Part shown: positions 1 to 7,383 of the stretch, one piece after another
How positions within the stretch are numbered: position 1 is the first letter of the stretch
Layout of the letters: each line of letters starts with the position of its first letter
Assembly: GCA_903832475.1 (NCBI GenBank)
Contig: CAILBQ010000174.1
Coordinates: 1 to 16,950, forward strand
Direction of reading: 5' to 3'
DNA: 16,950 bases
DNA from: an uncultured Acidobacteriota bacterium
GTDB lineage: Bacteria; Acidobacteriota; Terriglobia; Terriglobales; Acidobacteriaceae
The notes under the pieces: model-generated
What the model was told of the DNA's origin: nothing
Database searches by the model: none
What the model saw: only the letters and a program-made list of their open reading frames with translations
Program-made: the position numbers and the translations under genes

Positions 1-20
1 AGGCCCCTGCTCCCTCCGTC

Positions 21-37
21 TTCGCGCGTCGCGCGAA
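21..37. repeat. G+C-rich perfect palindrome
   Basis: TTCGCGCG-T-CGCGCGAA is a perfect inverted repeat with 8-bp arms and a single central base. It lies about 40 bp upstream of the candidate -35 of the MarR gene. It could be an operator or part of a terminator stem from a gene to the left, but no T-run follows. The window edge prevents a decision. Confidence 0.35.
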
Positions 38-74
38 TGTGGACGCGTGATCTGGTTCGCAAGAGGAGGTATCC

Positions 75-102
75 TTGGCGGCTGGGGGGAGTCCGCGATA
101 AT
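75..102 (+). promoter_or_regulatory. Candidate sigma70-like promoter of the marR-clc pair
   Basis: A -35 box TTGGCG (75-80) and a -10 box GATAAT (97-102) are 16 bp apart. They match the consensus at 4 of 6 and 5 of 6 positions. Transcription would start near 109, leaving a leader of only about 15 nt before the ATG at 124. There is no clear Shine-Dalgarno, so the first gene may be translated nearly leaderless. Positions are read by eye. Confidence 0.4.
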
Positions 103-104
103 GT

Positions 105-117
105 ATCGTGTTACGAT
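105..117. promoter_or_regulatory. Candidate MarR operator (inverted repeat)
   Basis: ATCGT-GTT-ACGAT is a perfect 5-bp inverted repeat starting 3 bp after the -10 box and covering the expected transcription start. MarR regulators commonly autorepress from palindromes in this position. That this palindrome binds the adjacent regulator is inferred from position only. Confidence 0.4.
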
Positions 118-123
118 GTATTT

Positions 124-603
124 ATGACGAAGAGAAAGTCGACGTTGACGGAGCGTGGTGAGATGCAACTGCTGGCGCAGTTTCGCGCCGAGATTCGACG
201 CTTCCTGCGATTCAGTGAGAAGGCGGCGGCGGCGGCGGGGTTGGAACCTCAGCAGCACCAGCTGCTGTTGCAGATCGCGGGAGCGCCAGACGGAACGCTG
301 GCCACCATTTCGCATATCGCCGAAGCGATGAGCCTCGAGCACCACAGCGCGGTTGAGCTGAGCAAGCGCAGCGAAGCGGCAGGGCTGGTGCTGCGGACTC
401 CTGATGTGAACGATCGCCGCTGCGTGATTCTGGAGCTCACGTCGAAGGGGGTGAAGGCGCTGCGCGGGCTTTCGGAGGTGCATGCGCAGCAGTTGCGCGA
501 GCTGGCTCCAAGCCTGATCCAGGCGTTGACAAAGATCAGCGGCGCAGAGAGCACGACGGCCTCTGCTGTCGGGGAAAACGTGAAGAAGGGAGATCGCCGT
601 TGA
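124..603 (+). CDS. MarR-family transcriptional regulator
   Basis: Predicted 159-aa winged-helix DNA-binding repressor of the MarR family, a usual length for the family, which acts as a cytoplasmic dimer. The core contains a recognition-helix region (ATISHIAEAMSLEHHSAVELSKRS) split here as ATISHIAEAM then SLEHHSAVELSKR, followed by the diagnostic wing DVNDRRCVILELTSKG, where D-x-R-R matches the family pattern. Leucine-rich helices at both ends fit the dimer interface. ATG 124 is chosen because the longer ORF back to 37 adds a basic, non-conserved stretch and would begin upstream of the promoter and operator. The TGA stop (601-603) overlaps the TTG start (600-602) of the ClC gene, so the two are probably cotranscribed and translationally coupled. 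The signal it senses is unknown; control of the ClC gene and of itself is the natural inference. Confidence 0.88.
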   Translation: MTKRKSTLTERGEMQLLAQFRAEIRRFLRFSEKAAAAAGLEPQQHQLLLQIAGAPDGTLATISHIAEAMSLEHHSAVELSKRSEAAGLVLRTPDVNDRRCVILELTSKGVKALRGLSEVHAQQLRELAPSLIQALTKISGAESTTASAVGENVKKGDRR

Positions 604-2186
604 GGTCGGAACCATCGGTTCTCAGGGATTTTACCGTCGACAAGAGAGTGTGGCTGTTGTCGGGCGTGTCGATGGTCATCGGGGTGTGCGCGACTATCTT
701 TGCCGTGGTGCTGCTGCGCTGTATCGCCTTCTCGACAAATTTGTTTTATTACCACCGCTTCAGCTTCGCGGCCGTTTCTCCGGCGGGGAGCGGGCTGGGC
801 CTGTGGATGGTCGCTGTGCCGGTGGTGGGCGGGCTGCTGGTGGGCGTGATTGCGCGCTTTGGTTCGGACAAGATTCGCGGTCACGGCATCCCTGAAGCGA
901 TTGAAGCGATCCTGCTGCGGCGCGCCAAGGTGGATGCGAAGATCGCGGTGCTGAAGCCTTTGTCGGCGGCCATCGCGATCGGCTCGGGCGGTCCCTTTGG
1001 CGCGGAAGGCCCGATTATCATGACCGGCGGTGCGGTGGGTTCGCTGATCGGCCAATGGCTGCATGTGACGGATGCGGAGAGAACTACGCTGCTTGTCGCC
1101 GGCGCGGCCGCGGGGATGTCGGCCACATTCGATACGCCGGTGGCGGCGGTGCTGCTGGCGGTCGAACTGCTGCTGTTTGAATGGCGTCCGCGGAGCCTGG
1201 TGCCGGTGGCGTTGGCGAGCGCGACGGCGGGCCTGCTGCGCGTGTACTGGCTGGGCGAGGGGCCGCTGTTTTCGATGCCGGCCTTGCTGCGCGTGCACAG
1301 CCCCGGGGTGATGGTCGGTGCGCTGCTGTTGGGAGCGCTGGTGGGCCTGCTGGCCGCGGGGATGAGCCGCATGATGTATGCCTTTGAAGATCTCTTCGAG
1401 CGGCTGCCGATTCACTGGATGTGGTGGCCGGCGATCGGGGGAATCGGGATCGGAATCGGCGGCCTGTTTTTCCCGCGCGGCCTGGGCGTGGGGTACGACA
1501 ATATTGCCGAACTGCTGAGAGGCGCGGCGCCGATTGGGCTGATTGTCGGGATACTCGTTTTCAAGTCGCTGATGTGGGCTTTTTCGCTGGGTTCGGGGAC
1601 TTCAGGCGGCGTGCTGGCACCGCTGCTGATGATTGGCGGGGCGATGGGCGCGCTGGCGGCGCACGTGGCTCAGGCTCCTGTTGAGGCGCAGGCGTTTTGG
1701 GCGCTGCTGGGCATGGGAGCGATGCTGGCGGGTTCGCTGGGCGTTCCGCTGACGGCGATGATGTTCAGCCTTGAAGTGACGCATTGCCTGCCTGCATTGC
1801 TGCCGCTGGTGGTGGCCTGTGTCGCGTCGTACCTGGTGACTTCGCTGCTTATGCCGCGGTCGATCCTCACGGAGAAACTGAGCCGGCGGGGCTATCATCT
1901 GTCGCGCGAGTATGGGGTCGATCCGCTGGAGCTGGTGCTGGTGCGGGAGGTCATGTCGCCGTCTGCGGGAGGCTGGGCGGCGCCGGGCGGCGATGAGTGT
2001 TATGTGTATGCCGACTCCACCACGCGCGGGGCGGCTGAAATGATGGCAGCGGTGGGGTTGGAGGTCTTGCCGGTGGTAGACCGCTCCACCGGGGATGTGT
2101 GTGGAGAGCTTGCGCTGAGGGACTTGCTTCGTGGGCGAGGGCGTTCGATGGAGAGAGAACGCGAACGGGCGCGGCTGTTCGGATAG
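600..2186 (+). CDS. ClC-family chloride channel/transporter with C-terminal CBS-like region
   Basis: A 528-aa integral inner-membrane protein of the ClC family, which move Cl- (or other anions) either as channels or as Cl-/H+ exchangers. The three signature loops are present: GHGIPE (94-99), GSGGPFGAEGP (128-138, with E136 at the gating-glutamate position, E148 of the E. coli protein) and GSGTSGGVLAP (331-341). Two other functional positions differ: L190 follows E189 where the E. coli exchanger has its proton glutamate E203, and L423 appears to replace the ion-coordinating Tyr445. The last 80 residues (about 443-520), containing LVREVMS and VLPVVDRSTGDVCGELALRDLL, look like a single or degenerate CBS domain. 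The TTG start is supported by AAGGGAG at 586-592 and by the TTGA overlap with marR. A channel-like, uncoupled mode is inferred from alignment by eye. Confidence 0.93.
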   Translation: MRSEPSVLRDFTVDKRVWLLSGVSMVIGVCATIFAVVLLRCIAFSTNLFYYHRFSFAAVSPAGSGLGLWMVAVPVVGGLLVGVIARFGSDKIRGHGIPEAIEAILLRRAKVDAKIAVLKPLSAAIAIGSGGPFGAEGPIIMTGGAVGSLIGQWLHVTDAERTTLLVAGAAAGMSATFDTPVAAVLLAVELLLFEWRPRSLVPVALASATAGLLRVYWLGEGPLFSMPALLRVHSPGVMVGALLLGALVGLLAAGMSRMMYAFEDLFERLPIHWMWWPAIGGIGIGIGGLFFPRGLGVGYDNIAELLRGAAPIGLIVGILVFKSLMWAFSLGSGTSGGVLAPLLMIGGAMGALAAHVAQAPVEAQAFWALLGMGAMLAGSLGVPLTAMMFSLEVTHCLPALLPLVVACVASYLVTSLLMPRSILTEKLSRRGYHLSREYGVDPLELVLVREVMSPSAGGWAAPGGDECYVYADSTTRGAAEMMAAVGLEVLPVVDRSTGDVCGELALRDLLRGRGRSMERERERARLFG

Positions 2187-2309
2187 TGGGCTCGCGAGGA
2201 GAGCTTCGGCTTGGAACCGCTTCAGGCAGTGACGTGCGGGGATCTGAGCTTTTCAGGGTGGTGGGAAGGCCCGCTCATCGCGGTGGGGCTGCGATGAACG
2301 GGGCACGGC

Positions 2310-5018
2310 TTAGCGGGGGAGGGGTTGGGTGCCGGTGATGAGGAAGGTCGATTCGGATTTGGCTTTGGCTTCGGCGGGCTGGGCGTCGGCGAGGGTAAGG
2401 GTGTATTTGCCGGGGAGGATGGAGCGGTCGCCTTTTTCGTCGACGCTGGAGAGGGCGCGTGGGTCGAAGTGGAGGGTGACGGCGCGGGTTTCTCCGGCGG
2501 AGAGATGGACGCGTTCGAAGGCGGCCAGGGATTGTGTGGGACCGTTCGCCTGCGGGGTTTTGAGGTAGGCTTCAACGACTTCGTCGCCGGCCAGGGGGCT
2601 GGAATTGGTGACAATGACGGTGGCGGTGAGGGTTTCGCCGGCTTGGAGCTTGGGCGAGGACAGTGTGACGGGGCTGAAGGTGAAGCTGGAGTAGCTGAGG
2701 CCGTAGCCGAATCCGAATTCTGGCTTGCCGGGGTAGTAGCGGTAGGTGCGGCCCTTGAGGTTGTAGTCGGTGAAGGCGGGCAGGTCGTCGACGGATTGAT
2801 AGAACGTGACGGGCAGGCGGCCGCCGGGGTTGTTGAGGCCGGCCAGGGTGCGGGCGATGGCGGTGCCTCCCTCGACGCCGGGATACCAGGCTTCGAGCAG
2901 CGCGGCGGCGTGGTCTTTGGCCCAGGGCAGGGCGACGGCGCTGCCGCTCATGAGGACAACGACGACGGGCTTGCCGGTGGCGGCGACGGCTTCAAGCAGC
3001 GACTGCTGCGCGGCGGGGAGAGCGATCTTGGTGCGGTCTCCGCCGGCGAAGCCATCGATTTTGATGGGCATCTCTTCGCCTTCGAGCTGCGGGGAGAGGC
3101 CGACGAAGGCGACGACCACGTCCGCTTTCTTGGCGACGGCGACGGCTTCATCAAGCTGAGCCTGGGCGGGGGCAGCCCACTTGAGGTAGACTCCGCCGCC
3201 GGCCTGGTCGCCGGAGTGGCTGTATTCGAGCTTGAAGTCGTGGGGCTGCGTGTCGGCGAAGTCGTGGGTGAAGACGACGGGCGTGCCGCCGTTCATGATG
3301 GGCGGGGCTGACGGGCTGGCGCCGGGGGCGGCTTTGAAGTTGCCCATGTCCTTGATGTCGAAGACCTTGCGCAGGGGGCCTTCGGAGATGACTTTGCCGT
3401 CGAGGGTGAGGCGGAAGCTGTCGTTAGGCGAGTAGGGGAAGGCGTCGGCAGGTTCCACCGAAAAGGTATAGCTGCCGGGGGCGGGGACGGCGAGCGATCC
3501 GGACCAGCGGACGGAGTAGACGTGGGTGCGGATTTCGGGGACAGGCAGGGAGTCGCCCCATTCGGCCTGGATGTTGTGGTCGGTTCCTGTCGCCACGGGG
3601 CGGCCGGTCCAGTCGGGGGTGGCGAAGTATTCGGTTTTGAGGCCTTCGCCGAAAGCGGTGCGGGGGACGGGGACTTTTGCGCCTTCGGCGAGGGTCGAGC
3701 CTTGCGCGTAGGAGACGTGATGCGGGCCGAATTGAGCGATGAGGCCGTCGATGGGCTCGACGGGGTGAAGCGGGACGCCGTTGTAGTTGCCTTCGAGGGC
3801 CTGGATGAGGTCGGCGTTGGGGCCGACCACGGCGATGTTTTTGGCGCTATCTTTAAGGGGTAACGCCCCGTCGTTTTTGAGCAGGACGATGGCTTCTTCA
3901 GCGGCCTTGAGGGCGGCGGCGCGGTTGGCGGCGGAGGTGTTGGCGGAGAAGGGGATCGAATCGTAGGGATTGGAGCCGGGGGCGTCGAAGAGGCCGAGCT
4001 GGAAGCGGGCGGTGTAGAGGCGTTCGGCGGCCTGGGTAAGGAGATCTTCAGAGACAACTTTCTGCTTGACGGCGTCGGCGAGAGTGTCGAAACCGGGCGC
4101 CCAGATGCTGCAGGAGAGGTCGGTGCCGGCTTCGAGCGAGATGGCGGCGGCGTGGAGGATGTCGGGAGCGTTGTGGTGGCCGTTGGTCACGTCCATGATG
4201 GCGGCGCAGTCGGAGACGACAAAGCCGTTGAAGTTCCAAGCCTTGCGAAGGTGGTCGACGAGGAGGTCTTTGTTGGCGCAGGCGGCGAAGCTGTCGATGG
4301 CGTTGTAGGCGCACATGACGCTCTTGACGTGGCCGTCGACGACGGTGGCGCGGAAGGCGGGGAGGTAGGTTTCTTCGAGGTCGCGCGGGGTGGGGTGGAC
4401 GTCGAAGGTGTGACGCTGCGACTCAGGGCCGGAGTGGACGGCGAAGTGCTTGCTGGTGGCGACGGCTTTGGGGTGGTCGGGGTCGTCGCCCTGGACGCCG
4501 GTGATGAACGCGACACCCATCTTGCCGGTGAGGAAGGGGTCTTCGCCGTAGGTTTCCTGGCCGCGTCCCCAGCGCGGGTCGCGGAAGATGTTGATGTTGG
4601 GGGACCAGAAGGTGAGTCCGTAAAAGATGCGGTGGTTGCCTTCCTGCTGGGCGTGGTTGAACTTGGCGCGGGCTTCGGTAGAGACGACATCGCCCATGGT
4701 GTGCACGATCTTGGGATCCCAGGTGGCGGCCATGCCGATGGCCTGGGGGAATACGGTCGCGTAGCCGGCGCGGGCGACGCCGTGGAGAGCTTCATTCCAG
4801 GTCTGGTAGTCGGGGATGCCGAGGCGCGGGATGGCGGGGGCCCAGTCCTCGAGCTGGGAGGCTTTTTCTTCGACGGTCATGCGGGAGACGAGGTCGTGGG
4901 CGCGGGCCTTGGGGCTGAGCTGGGTGTTCTGGTAGTCGGGAATTTGGGCGGCGGCGAATGCGGGAAGAAGAGCAAACAGCAGGGCAGCGGCGGTGCGAGG
5001 GGCGGGGCGGGGATTCAT
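2310..5018 (-). CDS. Secreted glycoside hydrolase family 3 with PA14 insert (beta-xylosidase/beta-glucosidase)
   Basis: A 902-aa exo-acting glycosidase, probably releasing xylose or glucose from plant-type oligosaccharides outside the cytoplasm. Residues 1-24 form a signal peptide ending FAAA before Q25. The GH3 N-terminal barrel (about 30-340) has the loop TSKHFAVHSGPE (K190, H191) and the nucleophile motif FVVSDCAAIMDV with D270 as the predicted nucleophile. The C-terminal GH3 domain starts near 372 and is interrupted by a PA14 domain (about 458-615, KTEYFATPDWTGRPV to GGGVYLKWAAP). It resumes with an acidic EGEEM stretch (646-650), where the general acid may lie, then GFGYGLSYSSFTFS. A fibronectin III-like domain closes the protein (about 785-890). 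ATG 5018 has an SD, AGGAGA, 7 nt upstream. Domain order matches plant/fungal-type beta-xylosidases; substrate is inferred. The gene is convergent with the ClC gene, and I found no convincing promoter. Confidence 0.93.
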   Translation of the reverse strand: MNPRPAPRTAAALLFALLPAFAAAQIPDYQNTQLSPKARAHDLVSRMTVEEKASQLEDWAPAIPRLGIPDYQTWNEALHGVARAGYATVFPQAIGMAATWDPKIVHTMGDVVSTEARAKFNHAQQEGNHRIFYGLTFWSPNINIFRDPRWGRGQETYGEDPFLTGKMGVAFITGVQGDDPDHPKAVATSKHFAVHSGPESQRHTFDVHPTPRDLEETYLPAFRATVVDGHVKSVMCAYNAIDSFAACANKDLLVDHLRKAWNFNGFVVSDCAAIMDVTNGHHNAPDILHAAAISLEAGTDLSCSIWAPGFDTLADAVKQKVVSEDLLTQAAERLYTARFQLGLFDAPGSNPYDSIPFSANTSAANRAAALKAAEEAIVLLKNDGALPLKDSAKNIAVVGPNADLIQALEGNYNGVPLHPVEPIDGLIAQFGPHHVSYAQGSTLAEGAKVPVPRTAFGEGLKTEYFATPDWTGRPVATGTDHNIQAEWGDSLPVPEIRTHVYSVRWSGSLAVPAPGSYTFSVEPADAFPYSPNDSFRLTLDGKVISEGPLRKVFDIKDMGNFKAAPGASPSAPPIMNGGTPVVFTHDFADTQPHDFKLEYSHSGDQAGGGVYLKWAAPAQAQLDEAVAVAKKADVVVAFVGLSPQLEGEEMPIKIDGFAGGDRTKIALPAAQQSLLEAVAATGKPVVVVLMSGSAVALPWAKDHAAALLEAWYPGVEGGTAIARTLAGLNNPGGRLPVTFYQSVDDLPAFTDYNLKGRTYRYYPGKPEFGFGYGLSYSSFTFSPVTLSSPKLQAGETLTATVIVTNSSPLAGDEVVEAYLKTPQANGPTQSLAAFERVHLSAGETRAVTLHFDPRALSSVDEKGDRSILPGKYTLTLADAQPAEAKAKSESTFLITGTQPLPR

Positions 5019-5194
5019 GGATCGTTCTCCTGGGGCGCAGCGGGCTTGCCGTCAGCACGGCTCAGGAGAGCCACAACAAGGGCGCTGGGATACCGAGAGA
5101 AATGTACCTTGCGGGTGGTTGGTTTGGCTAGCTTTATCGGTTTACTAGGGTGGAGCAAGGGCGGAAGGCAATTTGAGACGGTCAGTTGCTGGAT

Positions 5195-5227
5195 CCCACA
5201 TCTCAAAGTCGAGATGTGGGGCACCCC
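5195..5227. repeat. Hairpin with GGGGCACC tail (dispersed intergenic repeat)
   Basis: CCCACATCTC (5195-5204) and GAGATGTGGG (5211-5220) form a perfect 10-bp stem with a 6-nt loop, followed by GGGGCACCCC (5218-5227). The same GGGGCACC string occurs at 7732, 7811 and 10972, the first two in or beside hairpins, so this looks like one member of a dispersed element. It lies outside any recognised gene. Confidence 0.65.
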
Positions 5228-5270
5228 GATGATGGCTAGACATCAGATATGGGCCACCCGCCAGCTTTCC

Positions 5271-5396
5271 TTTGGAGGAAAGGTGATCCAAGAACGGACA
5301 CTGAAGGTCAGTGCTGATGGTCGGACGGTAGTGAGACAGTTGTGGGTACCTGCACGTCCGAGCGAAACAGACTCTTTGGTCTACGAGAAGCAATAG
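5271..5396 (+). pseudogene. Probable C-terminal remnant of an acidobacterial hypothetical protein
   Basis: The frame ending at TAG 5394-5396 reads GGKVIQERTLKVSADGRT and ends DSLVYEKQ. This resembles the last 40 or so residues of small exported acidobacterial proteins that end in a GKVV...VSADGKT...VYDKQ pattern. There is no start codon or recognisable N-terminal part nearby, and the sequence before it belongs to the hairpin region. If the resemblance holds, this is the tail of a gene whose front has been deleted. The identification rests on memory of the pattern and is tentative. Confidence 0.35.
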
Positions 5397-5456
5397 AGAA
5401 GCGATCGCCTTGTTGAAGAAGGCAGCACCGTTCATTCTCTGGAGTAAACTTTTTAT

Positions 5457-5825
5457 ATGGGCGGCTTGTTCCTAGACTCGATCATTCGATCCATCGTCAG
5501 AAATGTGCGGAAACAGCGACGAGTTGACGATGCCCTGTCATGGCCGATTGCTGTAGGAAAGATTTCCATGTCCCGTCTGGGGAAAAACTTGGACGGTTAT
5601 ATTTCTCCCGACCTGGTGTTTTCGTATGAGATTAATGGCGAGACGTTCTACGGCTCGGCAGGCGGAACCGCAATTGAAGCGAAACAGATCAATCGGGTGA
5701 CCGATGCCATCAACGGAATTGAGGTCATTCACGTGCGTTACGATCCGTCTGATCCGGCATCAAGTTGTCTACTTAATCGGGACAATCCGGAAATTCCATT
5801 TGAAATCGATCATACCCCATACTAG
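5457..5825 (+). CDS. DUF3592-like small protein
   Basis: A 122-aa protein with the feel of a DUF3592 domain: a WP motif near the start of the domain (SWPIAVGKI, 28-36), a beta-hairpin VFSYEINGETFYG (54-66), and the closing VRYDPSDPASSCL (93-105) typical of the family. DUF3592 proteins often carry membrane helices, but this one has none that are convincing, so it may be a soluble or peripheral version. ATG 5457 has GGAG at 5441-5444, a rather long 12-nt spacing. The base composition is lower in G+C than the flanking GH3 and DUF481 genes. It is convergent with the RHS fragment, with a strong hairpin between them. The function of the family is not established. Confidence 0.65.
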   Translation: MGGLFLDSIIRSIVRNVRKQRRVDDALSWPIAVGKISMSRLGKNLDGYISPDLVFSYEINGETFYGSAGGTAIEAKQINRVTDAINGIEVIHVRYDPSDPASSCLLNRDNPEIPFEIDHTPY

Positions 5826-5860
5826 TCAGGGCTAAACGCATCGAACATGGTCAGTACTTC

Positions 5861-5898
5861 ACCGACAGATGAACCTGCCACTTGGTTCATCCGTCGGT
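5861..5898. repeat. Long hairpin between convergent genes
   Basis: Two 15-nt arms (5861-5875 and 5884-5898) are complementary at 14 of 15 positions, the remaining pair being a G-T, with an 8-nt loop (TGCCACTT). The hairpin sits 35 bp past the DUF3592-like stop and 76 bp past the RHS-fragment stop, so it could act as a bidirectional transcription barrier. There is no T-run on either side, so it is not a classical intrinsic terminator; it could also be part of a mobile-element end. Confidence 0.6.
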
Positions 5899-5974
5899 AC
5901 CGGTAGTTTCTCCCCAACAAGTTTTTGCGCAGGTTTGAGCGCACCTCATCAGGCAGCATTCTGTGAGGAAAACT

Positions 5975-6862
5975 TTACGGTGCCCCCCAGGTATGAGGAT
6001 CGCTTTCATCAGGCATTTGAACTGTGACTCCGTTCATGTTTACAGAGTTCGACGGGGGAGTGAATATCGATTGCATCGTTGCGCCCGCAAAGCATGATCC
6101 ATGAACTGCGACATCTGCTACTGTGGCAGCACTCATCGCAATTGGACCACCACTCTCAACTTTTTCTACGCCCTTTTCCAAAGGAGACGCGATTGAGATA
6201 TCGTTCTTCCCATTGTTAACGAGTGTGGTCAATTCCTCAGGTGTGCCAAGCGCACCTGTTCCAAATGAAACGCCACCTTTTGTGCCTATGGCTTCGGCCC
6301 AATCCTTAATGGTTTCCGTAGCGTCTGGGTTCCACCCCGGCACCAACGCCAATGGACTACCAAAATTGATAGCTTTCCCTCCGAGGGAGGCGTTACTATT
6401 CGCGATGCAATCTGAATAGCCCTGCTGCTGAATATTCTGGCGCATTTGCTGATCACTGTTTGGAATAGCCTCTGCGCTCACAATCTCTGTTCTAACGCTC
6501 GCATTGTTGGCAGCAATTTGAGCGTTAGTCTGCCAGCCATTCCCTGTAGCCCAGTTCTTCAGTTCCTGCCAGAAGTGTCCGTCAGCATCCGCTCTAGAAA
6601 GCGGGTTATTGCCAACGTAGGTATACAGGTTTAGGCTTTGCGGATTGTCCAGCTTCGCATACGGTACCGGTTTGGCTTTAGCACTCCAATCAGGGCTCAT
6701 GAATAGGCCCATTGACGAGGCGTAGTATCTGGCCCCGAAGTAGTCGTTGCCGGATTCGGAGTCTCGTTCTTTGCCGGTGAACAGGTATCGCGAAAAGGAA
6801 ACTGTGGTCACACAAGCCTCGGAGGCCGTCATAGATGTGGACTTCATCGTAGTTGAATCCAA
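5975..6862 (-). CDS. RHS-core fragment with unrecognised C-terminal domain
   Basis: A 295-aa frame in two parts. Residues 26-96 are the conserved end of an RHS/YD-repeat core: LFTGKERDSESGNDYFGARY, then PQSLNLYTYVGNNPLSR, ending at ADADGH. Residues 97-295 are the variable tip, which in RHS proteins is often a toxin released after encapsulation in the beta-cage. No nuclease, deaminase or other catalytic motif was recognised in this tip; it is rich in Gly, Ala, Asn and Ser and ends DESDPHTWGAP. The first 25 residues do not resemble RHS sequence, so the long cage-forming part is missing. The fragment resembles an orphan core-tip module that could replace the tip of a full RHS gene by recombination, or a decaying remnant. 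It starts 39 nt after the stop of the small membrane protein gene upstream. Confidence 0.75.
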   Translation of the reverse strand: MDSTTMKSTSMTASEACVTTVSFSRYLFTGKERDSESGNDYFGARYYASSMGLFMSPDWSAKAKPVPYAKLDNPQSLNLYTYVGNNPLSRADADGHFWQELKNWATGNGWQTNAQIAANNASVRTEIVSAEAIPNSDQQMRQNIQQQGYSDCIANSNASLGGKAINFGSPLALVPGWNPDATETIKDWAEAIGTKGGVSFGTGALGTPEELTTLVNNGKNDISIASPLEKGVEKVESGGPIAMSAATVADVAVHGSCFAGATMQSIFTPPSNSVNMNGVTVQMPDESDPHTWGAP

Positions 6863-6901
6863 GGTTCTTCATCTCAGTTGCTGCGACTTGGGCCACTAGC
6901 T

Positions 6902-7360
6902 CTACCTGACCACATACCTTATCTTCATGGGACGCAGTCCGTTCCCATTTTCCTCGAAGTACGAAACGGAGACGCCGTCCCAATTTTCCAACTTGGTGTA
7001 CTGAACCAGATCGTCACAGGTCTCACAGATCACTTTAAGGTGATGAGAATCCTCCCACATAAGTCTCAGTTTCAAATTCGGATTATCTGAACTAGACGTT
7101 GCAGAAAAAAGTATATGGCGAAACGGGTCCCACCTTCTGCGAACTAACACCTTATGAAACGGTGAATTGGTGACTCCACCAGCCAGATAATACACATCTA
7201 CCCGGTGGTCGGGACTCCAAATCTGTTTGACTTCGCCATCATGCATAAACAGATATTTGCGCCATAGAAGAAAGCAGAGCGCGAATAGGCAAAGCGCCGC
7301 TGCAATGGCGGTCACCAGGAGCGTCGCCTTCTTCGCGATGTTTTTTAATTTGCGTTGCAT
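6902..7360 (-). CDS. Small single-pass membrane protein in the RHS locus (possible immunity protein)
   Basis: A 152-aa protein of unknown family. Residues 12-33 form one strong hydrophobic helix after a basic N-terminus (MQRKLKNIAKK), predicting an inside-out anchor with the remaining 115 residues in the periplasm. The exported part begins IWSPDHRVDVYYLAGG, reminiscent of small membrane proteins with an SPDGKY-type opening, and has a CETC pair (C112, C115). ATG 7360 has GAGG about 11 nt upstream. The gene lies between two RHS fragments on the same strand, 23 nt after one and 39 nt before the other. This is where immunity genes sit in RHS loci, so an immunity role is plausible, but nothing in the sequence proves it. 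G+C is about 45% in the line counted. Confidence 0.6.
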   Translation of the reverse strand: MQRKLKNIAKKATLLVTAIAAALCLFALCFLLWRKYLFMHDGEVKQIWSPDHRVDVYYLAGGVTNSPFHKVLVRRRWDPFRHILFSATSSSDNPNLKLRLMWEDSHHLKVICETCDDLVQYTKLENWDGVSVSYFEENGNGLRPMKIRYVVR

Positions 7361-7383
7361 CCGTTGTTATTCCTCACGTTCTG

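Larger units (their letters stand above)
5019..5456. other. Gene-poor spacer between the GH3 gene and the DUF3592-like gene
   Basis: This 438-bp stretch carries the GH3 ribosome binding site on the minus strand (5026-5031), a perfect hairpin (5195-5220) with a GGGGCACC tail, and a short reading frame resembling the C-terminus of an acidobacterial protein (5271-5396). No intact gene was recognised, and the overlapping long frames on both strands show no family resemblance. Confidence 0.6.

Noticed and set aside
249..1415. 388-aa open frame on the minus strand opposite marR and the ClC gene
   Set aside because: It is very rich in Arg, His and Gln, has no family resemblance, and lies opposite two well-supported genes. 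It is a by-product of G+C-rich third positions.
2325..3311. 328-aa Gly-rich open frame opposite the GH3 gene
   Set aside because: The composition is an antisense artefact (Gly, Val, Glu, Asp only), and the GH3 frame on the other strand has clear domains.
4152..5396. 414-aa open frame on the plus strand running through the GH3 5' end
   Set aside because: Its first 290 residues are antisense to the GH3 gene. Only the last 42 or so residues look protein-like, and these are reported separately as a remnant.
6690..6983. 97-aa minus-strand frame overlapping the RHS-core fragment and the small membrane protein
   Set aside because: It is out of frame with the recognisable RHS core, and only a short segment looks protein-like. 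It could mark an old junction but cannot be supported as a gene.
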